Notes under the pieces: generated by a model
The model's database searches: none
Seen by the model: the letters and a program-made list of their open reading frames with translations, nothing else
Told to the model about the DNA's origin: nothing
From: Euborellia annulipes
Taxonomy: Eukaryota > Arthropoda > Insecta > Dermaptera > Anisolabididae
DNA: 64,000 nt
Assembly (NCBI GenBank): GCA_023213315.1
Contig: JAKCPI010002837.1
Location: forward strand, 1-64,000
Direction: 5' to 3'
Program-made: the position numbers and the translations under genes
Part shown: positions 1 through 11,019 of the stretch, piece by piece
How positions within the stretch are numbered: the first letter of the stretch is position 1
How the letters are laid out: the number at the start of each line of letters is the position of its first letter

Positions 1-930
1 TTTTTTAACACAATGATTACTAATTTAATTATCTATAAGATATAGAGCGATTTTTTTAAAATATCTTTTATTCAATGCGATTAATCTAAAAAAAAATTAT
101 TTTTTCGAAAATCAAAAAAAGGGCTTCGATAAGTTGTAGATATTTTAAATAGCTTTAATTAAAAAAAATTTGAGATCGATAGCTTCAAAATTGTGGCCGC
201 TGGAATTTCCCAAAATTAGCACCCCGAGACGCGCACCTTAAGGTTTTCATTTGATTGAGAGCGAGGAATTCACTTCAATTTTCTTAATCATCATGGAGCT
301 GCGCCTGAGTTAATAGTATAATTAATGGCAATTCCATTAAATAATATTAATATTCCAATATTCACTGTAGTATAAATAATTCAATTGTATTGCATTCTCA
401 TTTATAGCACTTTCATTTCCCATCTTTAAATTAAAATATGGATAAATTTCTTTCTAATTGGTCAGGTGATTGATTGTATTGCACACATTTCATTTCTATC
501 GATGTGTAGGATTGAGTCTAGACTGTTTGAGAAGTAAAGAAATAAAGAAAGGCACACGCCTGACCGGAAATTAGAGCACCGATTTCCGTTGCAGCGAATT
601 TTTTCCTCCCACTCTAAGTATAGTTTCGTCTTTTTAGGCAACCTTTCAGACTTTCTGAGTTAACGCCATCCGATGGATCATTTCAGCAATCGCATTCGTT
701 CTTGCATCATCGGTCAGGAAATAAATAAAGATTGCTAAAGATGAGGTCTCATCATCCGAATAAAATTAATCTTTTTTTCTATTACCAATTTCTTAATAAT
801 CAAAATATTTTATCAATATAGATAAGAGAAAGTAAAAAATTTATAAAGTTAAGTAATTATTGCCAAAAGTTGATGTTTCCGCTGGATCTTGATTTATTTA
901 ATTATTTGTAAATAAATAAATAAATAAAGC
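1..930. other. AT-rich intergenic DNA
   Basis: I see no gene, RNA or clear repeat here. The stretch is A/T-rich with short homopolymers. A few moderately GC patches near 200-300 and 640-720 have stops in all frames and no convincing splice-site pairs. Confidence 0.6.
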
Positions 931-934
931 TATA

Positions 935-1115
935 CAGGACCGCACCAAGGAAAACTTGCCCCCGGGGGCAAGATTATAAGTTGCGTCCCCCTACCTACCA
1001 AAAAAAATTTGTATTATTTATTTATGCCTCTCTCAAATTCTGACGCCCCTGGACCGATTCCAGCCCCTCCCCCCCCTACCCTAAACGGGCGCTATTGCCA
1101 GGAGACTCTAGATTA
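935..1115. repeat. degraded G/C-run element
   Basis: This short stretch has G-run and C-run patches (CCCCCGGGGG near 960, a C-run near 1070) of the kind seen near the ends of the hAT-like elements elsewhere in the window. I cannot find intact inverted ends or target duplications, so it is at best an old remnant. Confidence 0.35.
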
Positions 1116-2037
1116 ATAATAAGCTTATATTGTATTCCTACTAATAACAAAAAATATTTAATATTATTTTTAATTAAGTTTATTTTTTGTCCTTATTACA
1201 ATCATTATTATGAATAATAGAATTTTTTTCTAAAATTATAAACGTTGCTAAGGAAGGCGCCCGGGCCCCGTTGTGGCAGCACTGAAGTTAAGGTCCAAAG
1301 GTAATCAACTTTTGACAAAAACCATTCGTTTGAAGTGCAAACTGAAGTGTAATCTTCAATACAATAAGTCCATATATAAATTAGTAATTTAGAATAAAAA
1401 ATTTCTCTCTAGATTTTTCCGCAAAAGTCATGGCAATCATTTTTCTTAACGCCAGAGCGGACCAAGCAAGAAAATTTTAAAAGTGAATATCACTCATTTG
1501 TACATGTATTGTATTAAGACACTCGCTATAACTGTGAATGGTAAGAAATTGAACTAATAGAACAGTCGCTAGTGAAAATAGATGTTTTCCATGGAAAGAA
1601 TATGCGAAAATGAATTTGTTTTAGAGTATGATGGTCTACCACACCGAAAAGTTTGCGAGGTGTGCAGCTGCGTTGGGGCATGGAAGAGAAACAATTGGCG
1701 ATATCCAACGTTCAGGTCGACTTGTGATGTTTCTCAATTTGTCTTTTTATCTATTCTGATACAGATCTTATTGCGGTTCAAAATTCATACATAAAACGTT
1801 TATTGTGACTTGTATATTTTAAAATGTCTTTCCTGACCCGAATTATTGTAGAAAAATATGTAGCCATGCATGTTGCAGTAGTCCTTTTAAAATTTTTTCA
1901 AACAGAATATTTTAAATTACATTTAGATATTTCAGATAAGTTCAAACCTCTCAATCTCACTAATAGATTTTCTGGCTCTACTCTACTATGGGCCTACTTT
2001 AATATGAAATATTCAGAGTAATTAAATGAGGTAAATT
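1116..2037. other. AT-rich DNA, no supported gene
   Basis: No supported gene. A 70-codon open frame at 1582-1794 (+) includes a cysteine-containing stretch (KVCEVCSCVGAW). It has no recognisable domain, and its second half is low-complexity hydrophobic sequence. I treat it as chance or an unresolved exon. Confidence 0.5.
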
Positions 2038-2112
2038 CAGGAGCGTATATAAGGGGAAGGACCGAGATGGCCCGCCCTCCCCCCAGAAATTTTTCAAATA
2101 TACAGTAGGCCT
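2038..2112 (+). repeat. family F fragment
   Basis: The sequence GCGTATATAAGGGG followed by a G-rich then C-rich patch matches the left end of family F at 41900 and 36704. The right end is missing, so this is a truncated copy. Confidence 0.5.
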
Positions 2113-2239
2113 ATATACAATTGGCGAAATCCAATATATAAAATATATGAGCAATATCAATATTTTTGTTTGAAAAAGTGCGTCGCATAAATAAAAGAAC
2201 AAATATATTAATATACAATATAAGCAATTTTTTAATGAA

Positions 2240-2345
2240 ACTTTTGTCTTTGAGAGCCCCTCGGGGCCTCAGGGAAAATCAGAAAAAAATTAGATTATAA
2301 AAAAAATTAACGAACATTTGTCCTTGAGAGGATTCTGAGGTAAAT
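2240..2345 (-). repeat. J-type minisatellite remnant
   Basis: Two diverged pieces resemble the family J tandem unit (for example GAGAGCCCCTCGGGGCCTCAG) in reverse orientation, separated by A/T-rich sequence. No inverted ends are visible. Confidence 0.35.
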
Positions 2346-2603
2346 TAAATGAAAAACAATTTTTTGCTGTTTGAATTAGTAAATATTAATTATATAAAAA
2401 CACAGGGCTATATGTTTTAATACCCTATATTATTTATCAGAATATATTGTAATTCATTGAAATAGAAAAACCATGTGTTTTTAATTTAATTATCTCATTA
2501 AATCATAATATTTCAACTCAAATTATATAAACAAATTTTAAATTATATTTGTAGTTTTGTTTAAAAAATTAATTTAAAATACAAAAAAACTTTATTCCCT
2601 TTA

Positions 2604-2764
2604 TTGACCTTGGGCCAATGGTAGAGTTTTTGCCTCTTGGAGTCAGGGGTTCGCATACGGCAAAATGTTATTTGAATTGAATTGGCTACCAATCAATTTA
2701 ATTAAATAGAGCGGTATAAATGCGCCTCCATTGTTAAAATAACATTAAATAAAAAAAAAAAAAA
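2604..2764 (+). repeat. SINE-N copy, tRNA-headed
   Basis: The head reads like a tRNA promoter: GGGCCAATGGTAGAG is an A-box-like block and GGGTTCGCATAC a B-box-like block. A core with TTGAATTGGCTACCAATC follows, and the copy ends in a poly(A) run. The same order recurs at 10787, 40330, 53623 and, reversed, at 62748. It is a non-coding retroposon transcribed by RNA polymerase III in its family, and probably inactive here. Confidence 0.7.
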
Positions 2765-3894
2765 GAGGCTCTCATTAATACCTTATATCTACTACCCCTT
2801 TTCAATATTTTAATTATATCAAAATAGACTTTAATTTAAATTAACCTTGTTTAAAATACTGTATAAAGATAGTTAATTTATAGCTTAATGCCAAGGTAGA
2901 TATTTTATGACTATCTTAAGCAATACCATTGATAATAAGAGGAATTATTTGCTAATTTGTTTAATATTACTTTTAATATTATAATAAAATGGGTCAATAT
3001 TTTAAAGACGTGATTAGCCTTTTAACCTTCATGGTATTTGATTTTAAAATACGTATATATAATAAATAATTTCAGCATTTAAATATTCAAGTGTCTAATT
3101 TACTGTTGATTAATCTACTAGCTTAACATTGGGATGTAATTAAATGAATTTTATTTATTTGCAGCCACCGCCGCTTGGGATGAAATTAATTCACTTCACA
3201 GGGATAAGGATCAGTTAATTATCTGCCCATTACTTGTGAATTTAGGATCCAAGGACTTTTTTTACTTTAATAGTCAATATATTAGACGAAAAAATGTAGA
3301 TAATAGCAATTAATAATTAAACTTCTAATTATATGCAAATGAATATTTATTTACATCAAATGAATTTTTTTGAGAGATAGAAAAGAAACGGTAATAAGGG
3401 AAATTTTGTTTGACGAGTTCAGCAATTTAAAAAGAACTTTTGCGTACAAACTTAACTCCCACTCTTCCGATTAATTTATTTAATTTTTTATACCAAATCT
3501 GTTTGTTTAGTTTCATTTTTTATTGTTTTATCGGGTTTATATTTATTTAAATTAATTGGTCCATCCTTCAGATGGAAAAGAAATCACAGACTCTTGTGAA
3601 AAGAGGCAGTGGCGAAGCAAACCAAAAATAATAGGGTTCAAAATTTTTCACAGAAGAATATTTTTGATAATTTATTAAAAACTTGAAAATTCATTATCTC
3701 TGGATCTCTGGATGTATCCACAGTGGGCAGAAAATTTTTTTAGGGGAAAAGTTCGCATGATATGAGAAATAATCCTCCCCTCTCAAATGAATAAATTTTA
3801 ATGAATATAAAACATTTTTTATAATTTATAAGAATATTGAAAATTTTAACAGCATGTTTCTCTCTAATATTTTTCTTCAATTATAATTTTTCGC
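2765..3894. other. AT-rich DNA, nothing recognised
   Basis: No open frames of note, RNA gene or repeat with recognisable ends. The sequence is mainly A/T with short direct repeats. Confidence 0.6.
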
Positions 3895-4150
3895 GCCCTC
3901 GGGCTTGGCGTAGTTGGTAGTGCACCTGCCTTGTATACCAAGGGTCGAGGGTTCGGACCCCAGGCAGTCCGATGATTTTATTTAAGCTAGTTGGATATCA
4001 AATGGCTTAAATAAGAATGCCTGGACCCCCAATCGATATATTTACAAATAACGGGTAACGTTTCAAGTCTTAAATGGCCAAAGTTGTCGAAAAGACTGTG
4101 TGTATGAGTGTGAATGGGAAAAAAGTGTGAATGTTTAAAAAAAAAAAAAA
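3895..4150 (+). mobile_element. SINE-A copy
   Basis: A full-length tRNA-headed SINE. It starts GCCCTCGGGCTTGG, has an A-box-like TGGCGTAG block, a B-box-like GGTTCGGACCC, then a core in which TTTATTTAAGC and GGCTTAAATAA can pair as a hairpin. It continues through a TGTGTG-type region and ends in a poly(A) tract. It has no coding capacity; the family would depend on a LINE for mobility. Confidence 0.88.
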
Positions 4151-5546
4151 TTCGGGATTTTGGAGGGGAGGGTGGTTGGACTCGCATATCCCCCTATGTC
4201 CTTGGATGTACAATGACCGAAATATTTGCAATAAAAGGATCACATCTAAAGGGATTTTTATTACTTTGATGATAATGAATAAGTTCTATTTTAGGGTGAA
4301 TATTTATTAATATTTCAATTAAAATTTCTTCAAGAAAAGAAATTTTTATTCAAGAGCATAGAAAGAAAAGTCTTATTTTTAAAAAGACTCGATAGAAGAA
4401 ATATGTTAAATTTGTGGATCGATAAATACAACAAAAAGACAACAAGAAACAAAAATTTATCTCAAATGAATTAGAGGTCAATCTATTGAAATAAATATGG
4501 ACGAATTCTAATGCCTAAAAGTACGAAAAAAAAAGTAAAAATCATTAAAATTTATTTATTTAATTATTTAATAAGGAATTATTATTTTGCCAACTCTAAA
4601 CGAATTCAATGAAGAGAGCACTTCCTTTCATTCCTGCTCACATCCCAGAACAATCACCCTCTAATAGGTCCTGAAAATATAAATTTACATAAATACACAT
4701 GATTGACAAACTAAATATTTTAAATGCTCAATAAGAAAAGACGTCTTTTGTCGCCAAAAACTTTCAAGGCTATAATAAAATGTTCATTGTTGTTTAAGGT
4801 ATTTACAAGCAAAATACCTATACAAGTTTGAATAAAATAAATATTGATTTTCCCATCTATTTATGAGTTGAAATGAAATGTTTAACTTATTTGATGGTCA
4901 TGCCATTTATTGTCTATTTTTAGACATAAATAACCTGAGATTTCAAGGTATATCTAAAAACGCAATTTTTTTTTTTAACTAAAATAAAACCACCAATTTA
5001 TCATGTTTTGTTCATTTTAGATTCAGATTTCGCATAAGCAATAAGAATAAAATGGAAAACAAAAGGCAGTCGTCGGGAAAACAAAAGGCATTAAACAATT
5101 GAGGAGCAATGAATTCTCTCAAGATTTTGGCAACCGTATTATTACACATTAACACGCCGGTATTTGATCATAGCACCTAATTACGATTAATTAATTGATT
5201 ACTACATCGTTGGTAAGTTAATTTATAGGGGTTGCCATTTACCGTGGGTTCGAAGAAAAAGAGAAGGAGGCAGGCGAGGGCGGCTGTCGCGGAAATCTGA
5301 CAACACTGGACCTGTAAAAAAATTATTATTTTATTATTAATAATAATATTTATTTATTTCTCTCTGATGCCTCTTTCAGTTGCCAATCTGTATTTTATTA
5401 TTAATTAATAATTTTGTCGGCACCGAAAATTTTATGGAAAAAATGAAAAAGATTGATGAAAACGAGATTAAAGTTCTTAACCTCTACATGTCGGCGCTTT
5501 TGAAGGTCAGAGCATTTTTCTGAATGAGTAGGGTGTCGAGGGTGAA
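4151..5546. other. AT-rich DNA, nothing recognised
   Basis: No supported gene. A slightly more GC-rich patch at 5230-5310 has stops in all frames and no matching copy elsewhere in the window that I could find. Confidence 0.55.
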
Positions 5547-5554
5547 ATTAATTA

Positions 5555-5820
5555 CAGTGGCGTAGCGAGGGCAAGAGGGGTCATCATGCCCCGGGCACTA
5601 CTCACAGAGGGGGCGCCTAATGGTCCGCAAAACAAAAAATTGCTGAATAATTTTTTTTTTATTATAATTGATTTCTGGAAAATATATTTTAAATTTGGTA
5701 ACAGTGTAATATAATAATTTTGTATATTTTACATATAATATATGGTTTTCGAATGGGGGGGGGGAGGGGCGCTAAAAAGGTATTGTGCCCCGGGTGCGAG
5801 TTAAACTCGCTAAGCCACTG
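5555..5820 (+). mobile_element. family I hAT-like MITE, copy 1
   Basis: Inverted ends CAGTGGCGTAGCGAG and CTCGCTAAGCCACTG bound a 266-bp non-coding element with a G-run just inside the right side. Flanks attaatta (5547-5554) and attaaata (5821-5828) agree at 6 of 8 positions, consistent with a decayed 8-bp duplication. The copy at 6584-6844 is the same family in opposite orientation. Confidence 0.75.
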
Positions 5821-5887
5821 ATTAAATAATGTAAATATGAGTATAAGATTTAAACTTTCGACCGCTGGTTCTCGTTGAAACATTTTG

Positions 5888-6189
5888 TAAATTAAAATTA
5901 AATATACAAATTAAACACTAGGTTATTTGTTTCAAAGGTTTTATTAATTAAAAAATTAACACTTGATACGTATTTCAGATGTATTGCAGTTGGTACCACT
6001 GCCTCTAGTGTGCCCGTATATACGTATATATATTATATGCTGTATCTGCTTTCATTTATTAGAGAAATGTAATCACTTCTGATGATGACAAGGAATTGTC
6101 GAAATACGTATCAAGTGTTAATTTTTTAATTAATAAAACCTTTGAAACAAATAACCTAGTGTTTAATTTGTATATTTAATTTTAATTTA
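5888..6189. repeat. perfect 88-bp inverted repeat
   Basis: Arms 5888-5975 and 6102-6189 are exact reverse complements over 88 bp, separated by a 126-bp spacer. No open reading frame lies inside. It could be a foldback/MITE-type element with unusually long terminal arms. An RNA transcribed through it would form a long hairpin. Confidence 0.9.
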
Positions 6190-6329
6190 AATATGAGTAG
6201 TAGAAATGGTAATGCAAAAAAAAACATTTTAAAAAAATTACTGTGATTTTCAGCAGGCTATATGAATTTTTTGGTAATGTCGATTTTTAAATCGAAAACT
6301 TTTTAAATTCAAAATATTTTTTTTTTAAA

Positions 6330-6510
6330 CCGTGGCAGTTAAGCAATGCCAAGCGCGGCGAAAGCTCGGGATTGGTGACCCTGAGCAATCAGCGTGTGGA
6401 ACGTCCCCCGATAGCCATTGGTATAATGTAATTTAAAAATATATTTAATGAATTCATACCCTGCCTAAATGGCCTCAGTAGCCGAAAAGAGTTAAAATAA
6501 TTTTTTTTTA
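6330..6510 (+). repeat. 5S-rRNA-like SINE fragment
   Basis: The segment GTTAAGCAATGCC followed by GGTGACC resembles the internal promoter region of 5S rRNA (A-box/C-box order GTTAAGCA ... GGTGACC). It continues with AATCAGCGTGTGGAACGTC, a block also present near 14000. A tail reading TAAATGGCCTCAGTAGCCG follows. The likely explanation is a 5S-derived SINE, not a functional 5S gene. Confidence 0.45.
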
Positions 6511-6583
6511 ATATGGAGAAACTTTCATAAAAAGGTATTTTTATTTTTATTTAAAATAGAATAAAGTGGCTATAGCTTTGGCT

Positions 6584-6844
6584 CAGTAGCGTAGTGAGCT
6601 TAACTCGCGCCCGGGGCACAATACCTTTTTAGCGTCTCCCCCCCCCATTTGAAAACCATATAATATTATATGTAAAACATACAAAATTATTATATTACAC
6701 TGGAAAATATATTTTTCAGAAATCAATTATAATAAAAATAAAAATTATCCAGCAATTTTTTTGTTTTGCGGACCATTTGGCGCCCCTTTGTGAGTGCGCC
6801 CGGGGCATGATGACCCCCTAGTTCCCCCCCTCACTACGCCACTG
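6584..6844 (-). mobile_element. family I hAT-like MITE, copy 2
   Basis: Ends CAGTAGCGTAGTGAG and CTCACTACGCCACTG are inverted repeats. The perfect 8-bp duplication ctttggct flanks the element at 6576-6583 and 6845-6852. It is a 261-bp non-coding element related to the copy at 5555-5820 in the opposite orientation. Eight-base duplications plus a CAG...CTG end are typical of hAT non-autonomous elements. Confidence 0.9.
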
Positions 6845-6852
6845 CTTTGGCT

Positions 6853-7428
6853 ATCCCTGCCTTCTTAATTTTTATTAATGTTTATTAAACTCTTAAAATA
6901 AAACAGTGACGATCTTTTAGTGGCCTTTAACAATTATTATTATCCTTTATAATGTAATTGATATTAAATAAGCATGTTGTTAACTAGTCTTAACTAAGTA
7001 TTTACATAATTAGTTCGATTAGTGATTTACACATATTTAATTTAAAATGTCCTTCAAAAGAAAAAAAAACGTTATCGAAGGAATTAAAAGAATCAACGAT
7101 GAGAGGAGAAAAGCAATAAGAGAGATCATTAGCTTAGAAATTTTAGGGTTATTCCAATCCTGAGGACATAAGTGAGGTTGTCTGCATACAAAATCGGGGA
7201 AGGACATATCCTCGAGTATTATTATTCAAGAGTATTATTAAATATCGGAAGAGAGAAAGCGGAAAGGATGATAAAATATTGCAATGCAAAAATAAAACAA
7301 TATTAGCTTGTTATGATCAAGGTTGAGGACTCCAATTAAATTTTTTTCTCAAGAATAAAACTTATGTTTAACAATTTGTCTTATTTGAAATTATATTTTC
7401 AATCCATGATTTTGTAGCTATTCTATTG
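6853..7428. other. AT-rich DNA, nothing recognised
   Basis: No supported gene or repeat with recognisable boundaries. Confidence 0.55.
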
Positions 7429-7580
7429 CAGTGGCGTCATTTGGGGGGGGGGGGCTCCCCCGAAGGCCTCAGATTTTTTTAAAATTTTATATTAGGCTAT
7501 TCTAAATAAAATATTTCAAAATATATCTACAAGTATATAAACTACAAAATTAAACAATTAAATTTTTTTGATATAAAAAA
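7429..7580 (+). mobile_element. family H hAT-like MITE, truncated
   Basis: It starts CAGTGGCGTCATTTG followed by a G-run, identical to the start of the complete family H copy at 21420. The interior AAATATTTCAAAATATATC is shared. The right end is missing where SINE-A sequence begins at about 7581. Confidence 0.7.
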
Positions 7581-7799
7581 CACTTTTTTCCCATTCACAC
7601 ACACATACACACATCCACACACAGCCTTTTCGGCAACTTAGGCCATTTAAGACTTTAAACGATACCCGTTATTTGTAAATATATCAATTGGGGGTCCAGG
7701 CATTTTTATTTAAGCCATTTGGTATTCAAATGGCTTAAATAAAATCATCGGACTGCCTGGGATCCGAATCCTCAATCCTTGGTATACAAGGCAGGCGTA
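7581..7799 (-). mobile_element. SINE-A copy, head-truncated
   Basis: Reverse-orientation SINE-A: the CACACA-rich tail side lies at left, then the hairpin core and the B-box region. It stops before the GCCCTCGGGC head. It sits directly against the truncated family H element. Confidence 0.75.
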
Positions 7800-7967
7800 A
7801 ATTAATTTAATTAAATATCATTTGGGCAAATTTGAGTTCTTATTTGTAACATTTTTTTGTTACATTATCTTTTATTTGGTTAGTTTTGTTATTTTTACAA
7901 ATAACAAAGATAGCAATATTCTTTCCAACATTTGTTCAAACTATTGGAAAATAAAGAAAATATCCTG

Positions 7968-8500
7968 GCCCTCGGGGCTTGGTGTAGGGGTTAGCGTGCT
8001 CACCTCGTATACCAAAAGTCGCGGGTTCGGACCCCAGGCAGTCCGATGATTTTATTTAAGCTATTTGGATACCAGATGGCTTTTTTTTTTTAACACTCAC
8101 ACTTTTTTCTCATTCACACTCACACTCACACACACATTCACACAGTCTTTTCGGCAACTCAGGCCATATAAGACTTTTTACGATATCCGTTATTGATAAA
8201 TATACATATATGGGGTCCAGGCATTCTTATTTAAGCCATTTGGTATCCAAATGGCTTAAATAAAATCATCGGACTGCCTGGGATCCGAACCCGCGACGTT
8301 TGGTATATGATGTTAGCACGCTAACCTCTACGCCATGCCCCGAGGGCTACCAGATGGCTTAAATAAGAATGCCTGGATGCCCAATATATATACGAGTATA
8401 TTCACAATAACGTGTATCGTAAAAAGTCTTAAATGGCCTAAGTTTTGTGAATGTGTGTGTGAGTGTGAGTGAGAAAAAAGTGTGAGTGTTTAAAAAAAAA
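7968..8500 (+). mobile_element. SINE-A copy split by another SINE-A
   Basis: The outer copy begins GCCCTCGGGGCTTGG at 7968, is interrupted at 8081-8347 and resumes to its poly(A) end at 8500. The 9-bp duplication aatatcctg occurs at 7959-7967 and 8504-8512. Removing the insert restores the hairpin core. Confidence 0.88.
8081..8347 (-). mobile_element. SINE-A copy nested in SINE-A
   Basis: A complete reverse-orientation SINE-A (poly-T at left, GCCCCGAGGGC head complement at right). It is flanked by the perfect 11-bp duplication taccagatggc at 8070-8080 and 8348-8358, lying in the core of the outer SINE. This shows target-primed insertion of one family member into another. Confidence 0.93.
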
Positions 8501-8512
8501 GATAATATCCTG

Positions 8513-9292
8513 AGCTAGATAAGCGTAGGTCTTGGAATATCGAAGACAACTGCCTTAATTTAATAACTTTTTAAATTAATTTATATTTATAAAAAAACCT
8601 AAGTTTTGGATTTATGACCTTACCTGTCAAGACATGAATCAATAAAGAGACAAATGACAAAATAGAAATTATTCACTTTAAATATTGTGATTAAAAGCAT
8701 ATAAATGTCTTATAAAATTGCATGTTTTTGTTTAAAAATTTAAATCAATATTATAAACTCGATTTAAATTATGAATAATTGCCTTGATACATTTTTTTTA
8801 ATATAAACTTTATAAATTCTCTTGGGAAACGAAACTTGAATTAGCTAAAATCATTTTTTCACTTTTGTATTAATATCTTCTATGCTTTTAATAAGTTCTT
8901 TGTTTAATTTTAGCAATATAATAATTAATTTTGAAAAAATTCAGTAATTTGTCCTTGAGTTTCTTATATTATAATTTGTTTAATACAATATTTTCATGCA
9001 ACAATTAATTTTTGTAAATTTCTTTCTATTTATTAATTTTGCGTATTTTCTTTATTTTTTTCTTTAAACATTGAAAACATGCAATCCGACCAGGCTAAGT
9101 TCTGGCAAGTAGAGGTTTATTGAGATTGATAGATTTTTCCAGGGAGCAGGCTAATTAAATTTATATTGCAATAAAATTTTATAGTTATCTACCTGAGAAA
9201 ATTTGCATATGAACGAAATAAAAAGAAAATAAATTATAAGCAAAAAAAAAAATTTGTTAAAATTCTAACACCTTGAAAAACATAAAAGTAGG
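8513..9292. other. AT-rich DNA, nothing recognised
   Basis: No supported gene, RNA or repeat; T-rich and A-rich runs only. Confidence 0.55.
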
Positions 9293-9305
9293 AATTACGA
9301 TTTTA

Positions 9306-9562
9306 TTTTTATTTTATTTTTTTTCTCATTCACACTCACACTCACACACACATTCACACAGTCTTTTCGGCAACTTAGGCCATTTAAGACTTTAGACGAT
9401 AACCGTTATTTATTATTATACATATTGGGGTCCAGGCATTCTTATATAAGCCATTTGGTATCCAAATGCCTTATATAAAATCATCGGACTGCCTGGGGTC
9501 CGAACCCGCGACGTTTGGTATACGAGGTTAGCACGCTAACCTCTACGCCATGCCCCGAGGGC
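9306..9562 (-). mobile_element. SINE-A copy with 13-bp duplication
   Basis: Complete reverse-orientation SINE-A. The perfect 13-bp duplication aattacgatttta is at 9293-9305 and 9563-9575. The downstream duplication abuts the 8-bp duplication of a family C element, so two independent insertions chose adjacent bases. Confidence 0.92.
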
Positions 9563-9583
9563 AATTACGATTTTAATGAAAAT

Positions 9584-9927
9584 TAGGGTCCGACCGAAAC
9601 AAGATTTTCAGCCGAAACCGAATATTCGGCCTCAACCTTAGTTTCGGCCGAAACCGTAACCGAAACCGAAACTTGTATTTCCTATAAAAAATTTCTATTT
9701 TTTTTTTTTTTTTTGAAATTTTTTTCCCTCCGTGAAAATCATTTTACCTTTTTTTTAGGGAGACAAAAATTTTTTTTCTCCTTCAAGCGCAAATCATTTG
9801 ACCTTTTTTTTTTAAGACTCAAGTTTCGGCTACTTTTTGGCCGAAACCGAAACTACGGCCGAAACCATGATTTTTGGCCGAAACTGGCCGAAACCGTAAC
9901 CGAAACCGAATATTCGGTCGGTTCCTA
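9584..9927 (+). mobile_element. family C hAT-like element, copy 1
   Basis: Inverted ends TAGGGTCCGACCGAA and TTCGGTCGGTTCCTA bound a 344-bp element made largely of CCGAAA/TTTCGG hexamers at both sides and T-rich sequence in the middle. The perfect 8-bp duplication atgaaaat is at 9576-9583 and 9928-9935. Short open frames inside (arginine/asparagine runs) are by-products of the hexamer repeat and are not genes. Confidence 0.92.
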
Positions 9928-10227
9928 ATGAAAATACACGTTTTGATAGTTCCGCAAAATGTCTGTGTGTGGATGTCAACAAAAAATCACAAGAAGGAAA
10001 ATAGCTAGCATGTTAAAATGTTTTACTAAAGTAAGTTATGACTCGAGAACAGGAAAAAAAAGTTGCCTTAAAAGTCGCTAAAAAGTCTGTTTTGGCAAAA
10101 AGATTCTCTATAAAGTCGCTGTCAATTTTAACAATAAAAATTTAAGAAAGTAATAGAAATAGAAAAAGAACTTATCTCTCGATAACCGAAATATGGCAGA
10201 ATTAATTAATTAAACAAAAAAAATTAA

Positions 10228-10602
10228 TAGATATTTTTTTGAATTTTAATCAAAATCGTTGGAGTGAATTTCGAGAACTTCGAAAAAACTGAAAAAGTGC
10301 ATCAGTAAAGTACTAGTACCGTACTTTGTGGGCGAATTTGTTCAAAAGTTTTGAGTTACTTGCCAGGGGTATCTAACTTAAATATAAAATTTCACCCTTC
10401 TTGCTCTTTTCATTCTTGAAATATTTTGTTCAAAAACAGATAGACAGACATACACACAGACCAATTTGCGGAACTCACTGTTTTGGATCACTCAAGTGAC
10501 TTCAAAACATGTATATCCATCAAAATCTTGATATTGAATTTTTGGCATGAATCCAATACTTTCTCTCTATATCTATATTACATATATATAGGTAAGAGAA
10601 AA
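10228..10602 (-). mobile_element. family B element, partial
   Basis: Reverse-orientation family B lacking the CTGGTGTGAC end. It keeps the GTACTAGTAC-type core, the cagacagacatacac region and the terminal hairpin with GGTAAGAGAAA. Sequence divergence from other copies is clearly higher, so it is an older insertion. Confidence 0.75.
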
Positions 10603-10786
10603 TAAAAATTAATTAAAATTTTTTTAATATTTATTTTGCAATAAACGTGTAATTTTTATGAAAATAGGGAAATGTTCACTCCAGAGCTGATTGTGAGTCA
10701 TTTGCTGGGTGTATTAAAGAATTAGATCAAGGCGAGGACAATAGAGGGAAATTTTTTCCCATCTTCGGTTGTTTCACCCTGGACCA

Positions 10787-10970
10787 ATGGCTCAGAGGTA
10801 GGGCATTAGCTTCTTGTGTCAAAGGTTGAGGGTTCGCATCCCGTCCCAGACGAAAAATTTATTTCAATTGAATTGGATATTAATCAAATGAAATAAATTG
10901 TGACAGGGTCTAAATAGGCTCATATGCCGAAAAAGAACTTAAATAAATTAAAAAAAAAAAACACTAAATA
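10787..10970 (+). repeat. SINE-N copy
   Basis: tRNA-like head GGACCAATGGCTCAGAGG with a B-box-like GGTTCGCATCCCG, core TTCAATTGAATTGG, then CCGAAAAAGAACTTAAA and poly(A). It is non-coding. A second copy of the 3' tail follows at 10971-11010. Confidence 0.78.
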
Positions 10971-11019
10971 GCCTCAATAGCCGAAATTGCAAAATTAAAA
11001 AAAGCCTATTATAATATTA

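Noticed and set aside
1582..1794. Possible cysteine-containing exon
   Set aside because: No supporting splice sites, no domain, and ordinary AT-rich composition in half its length.
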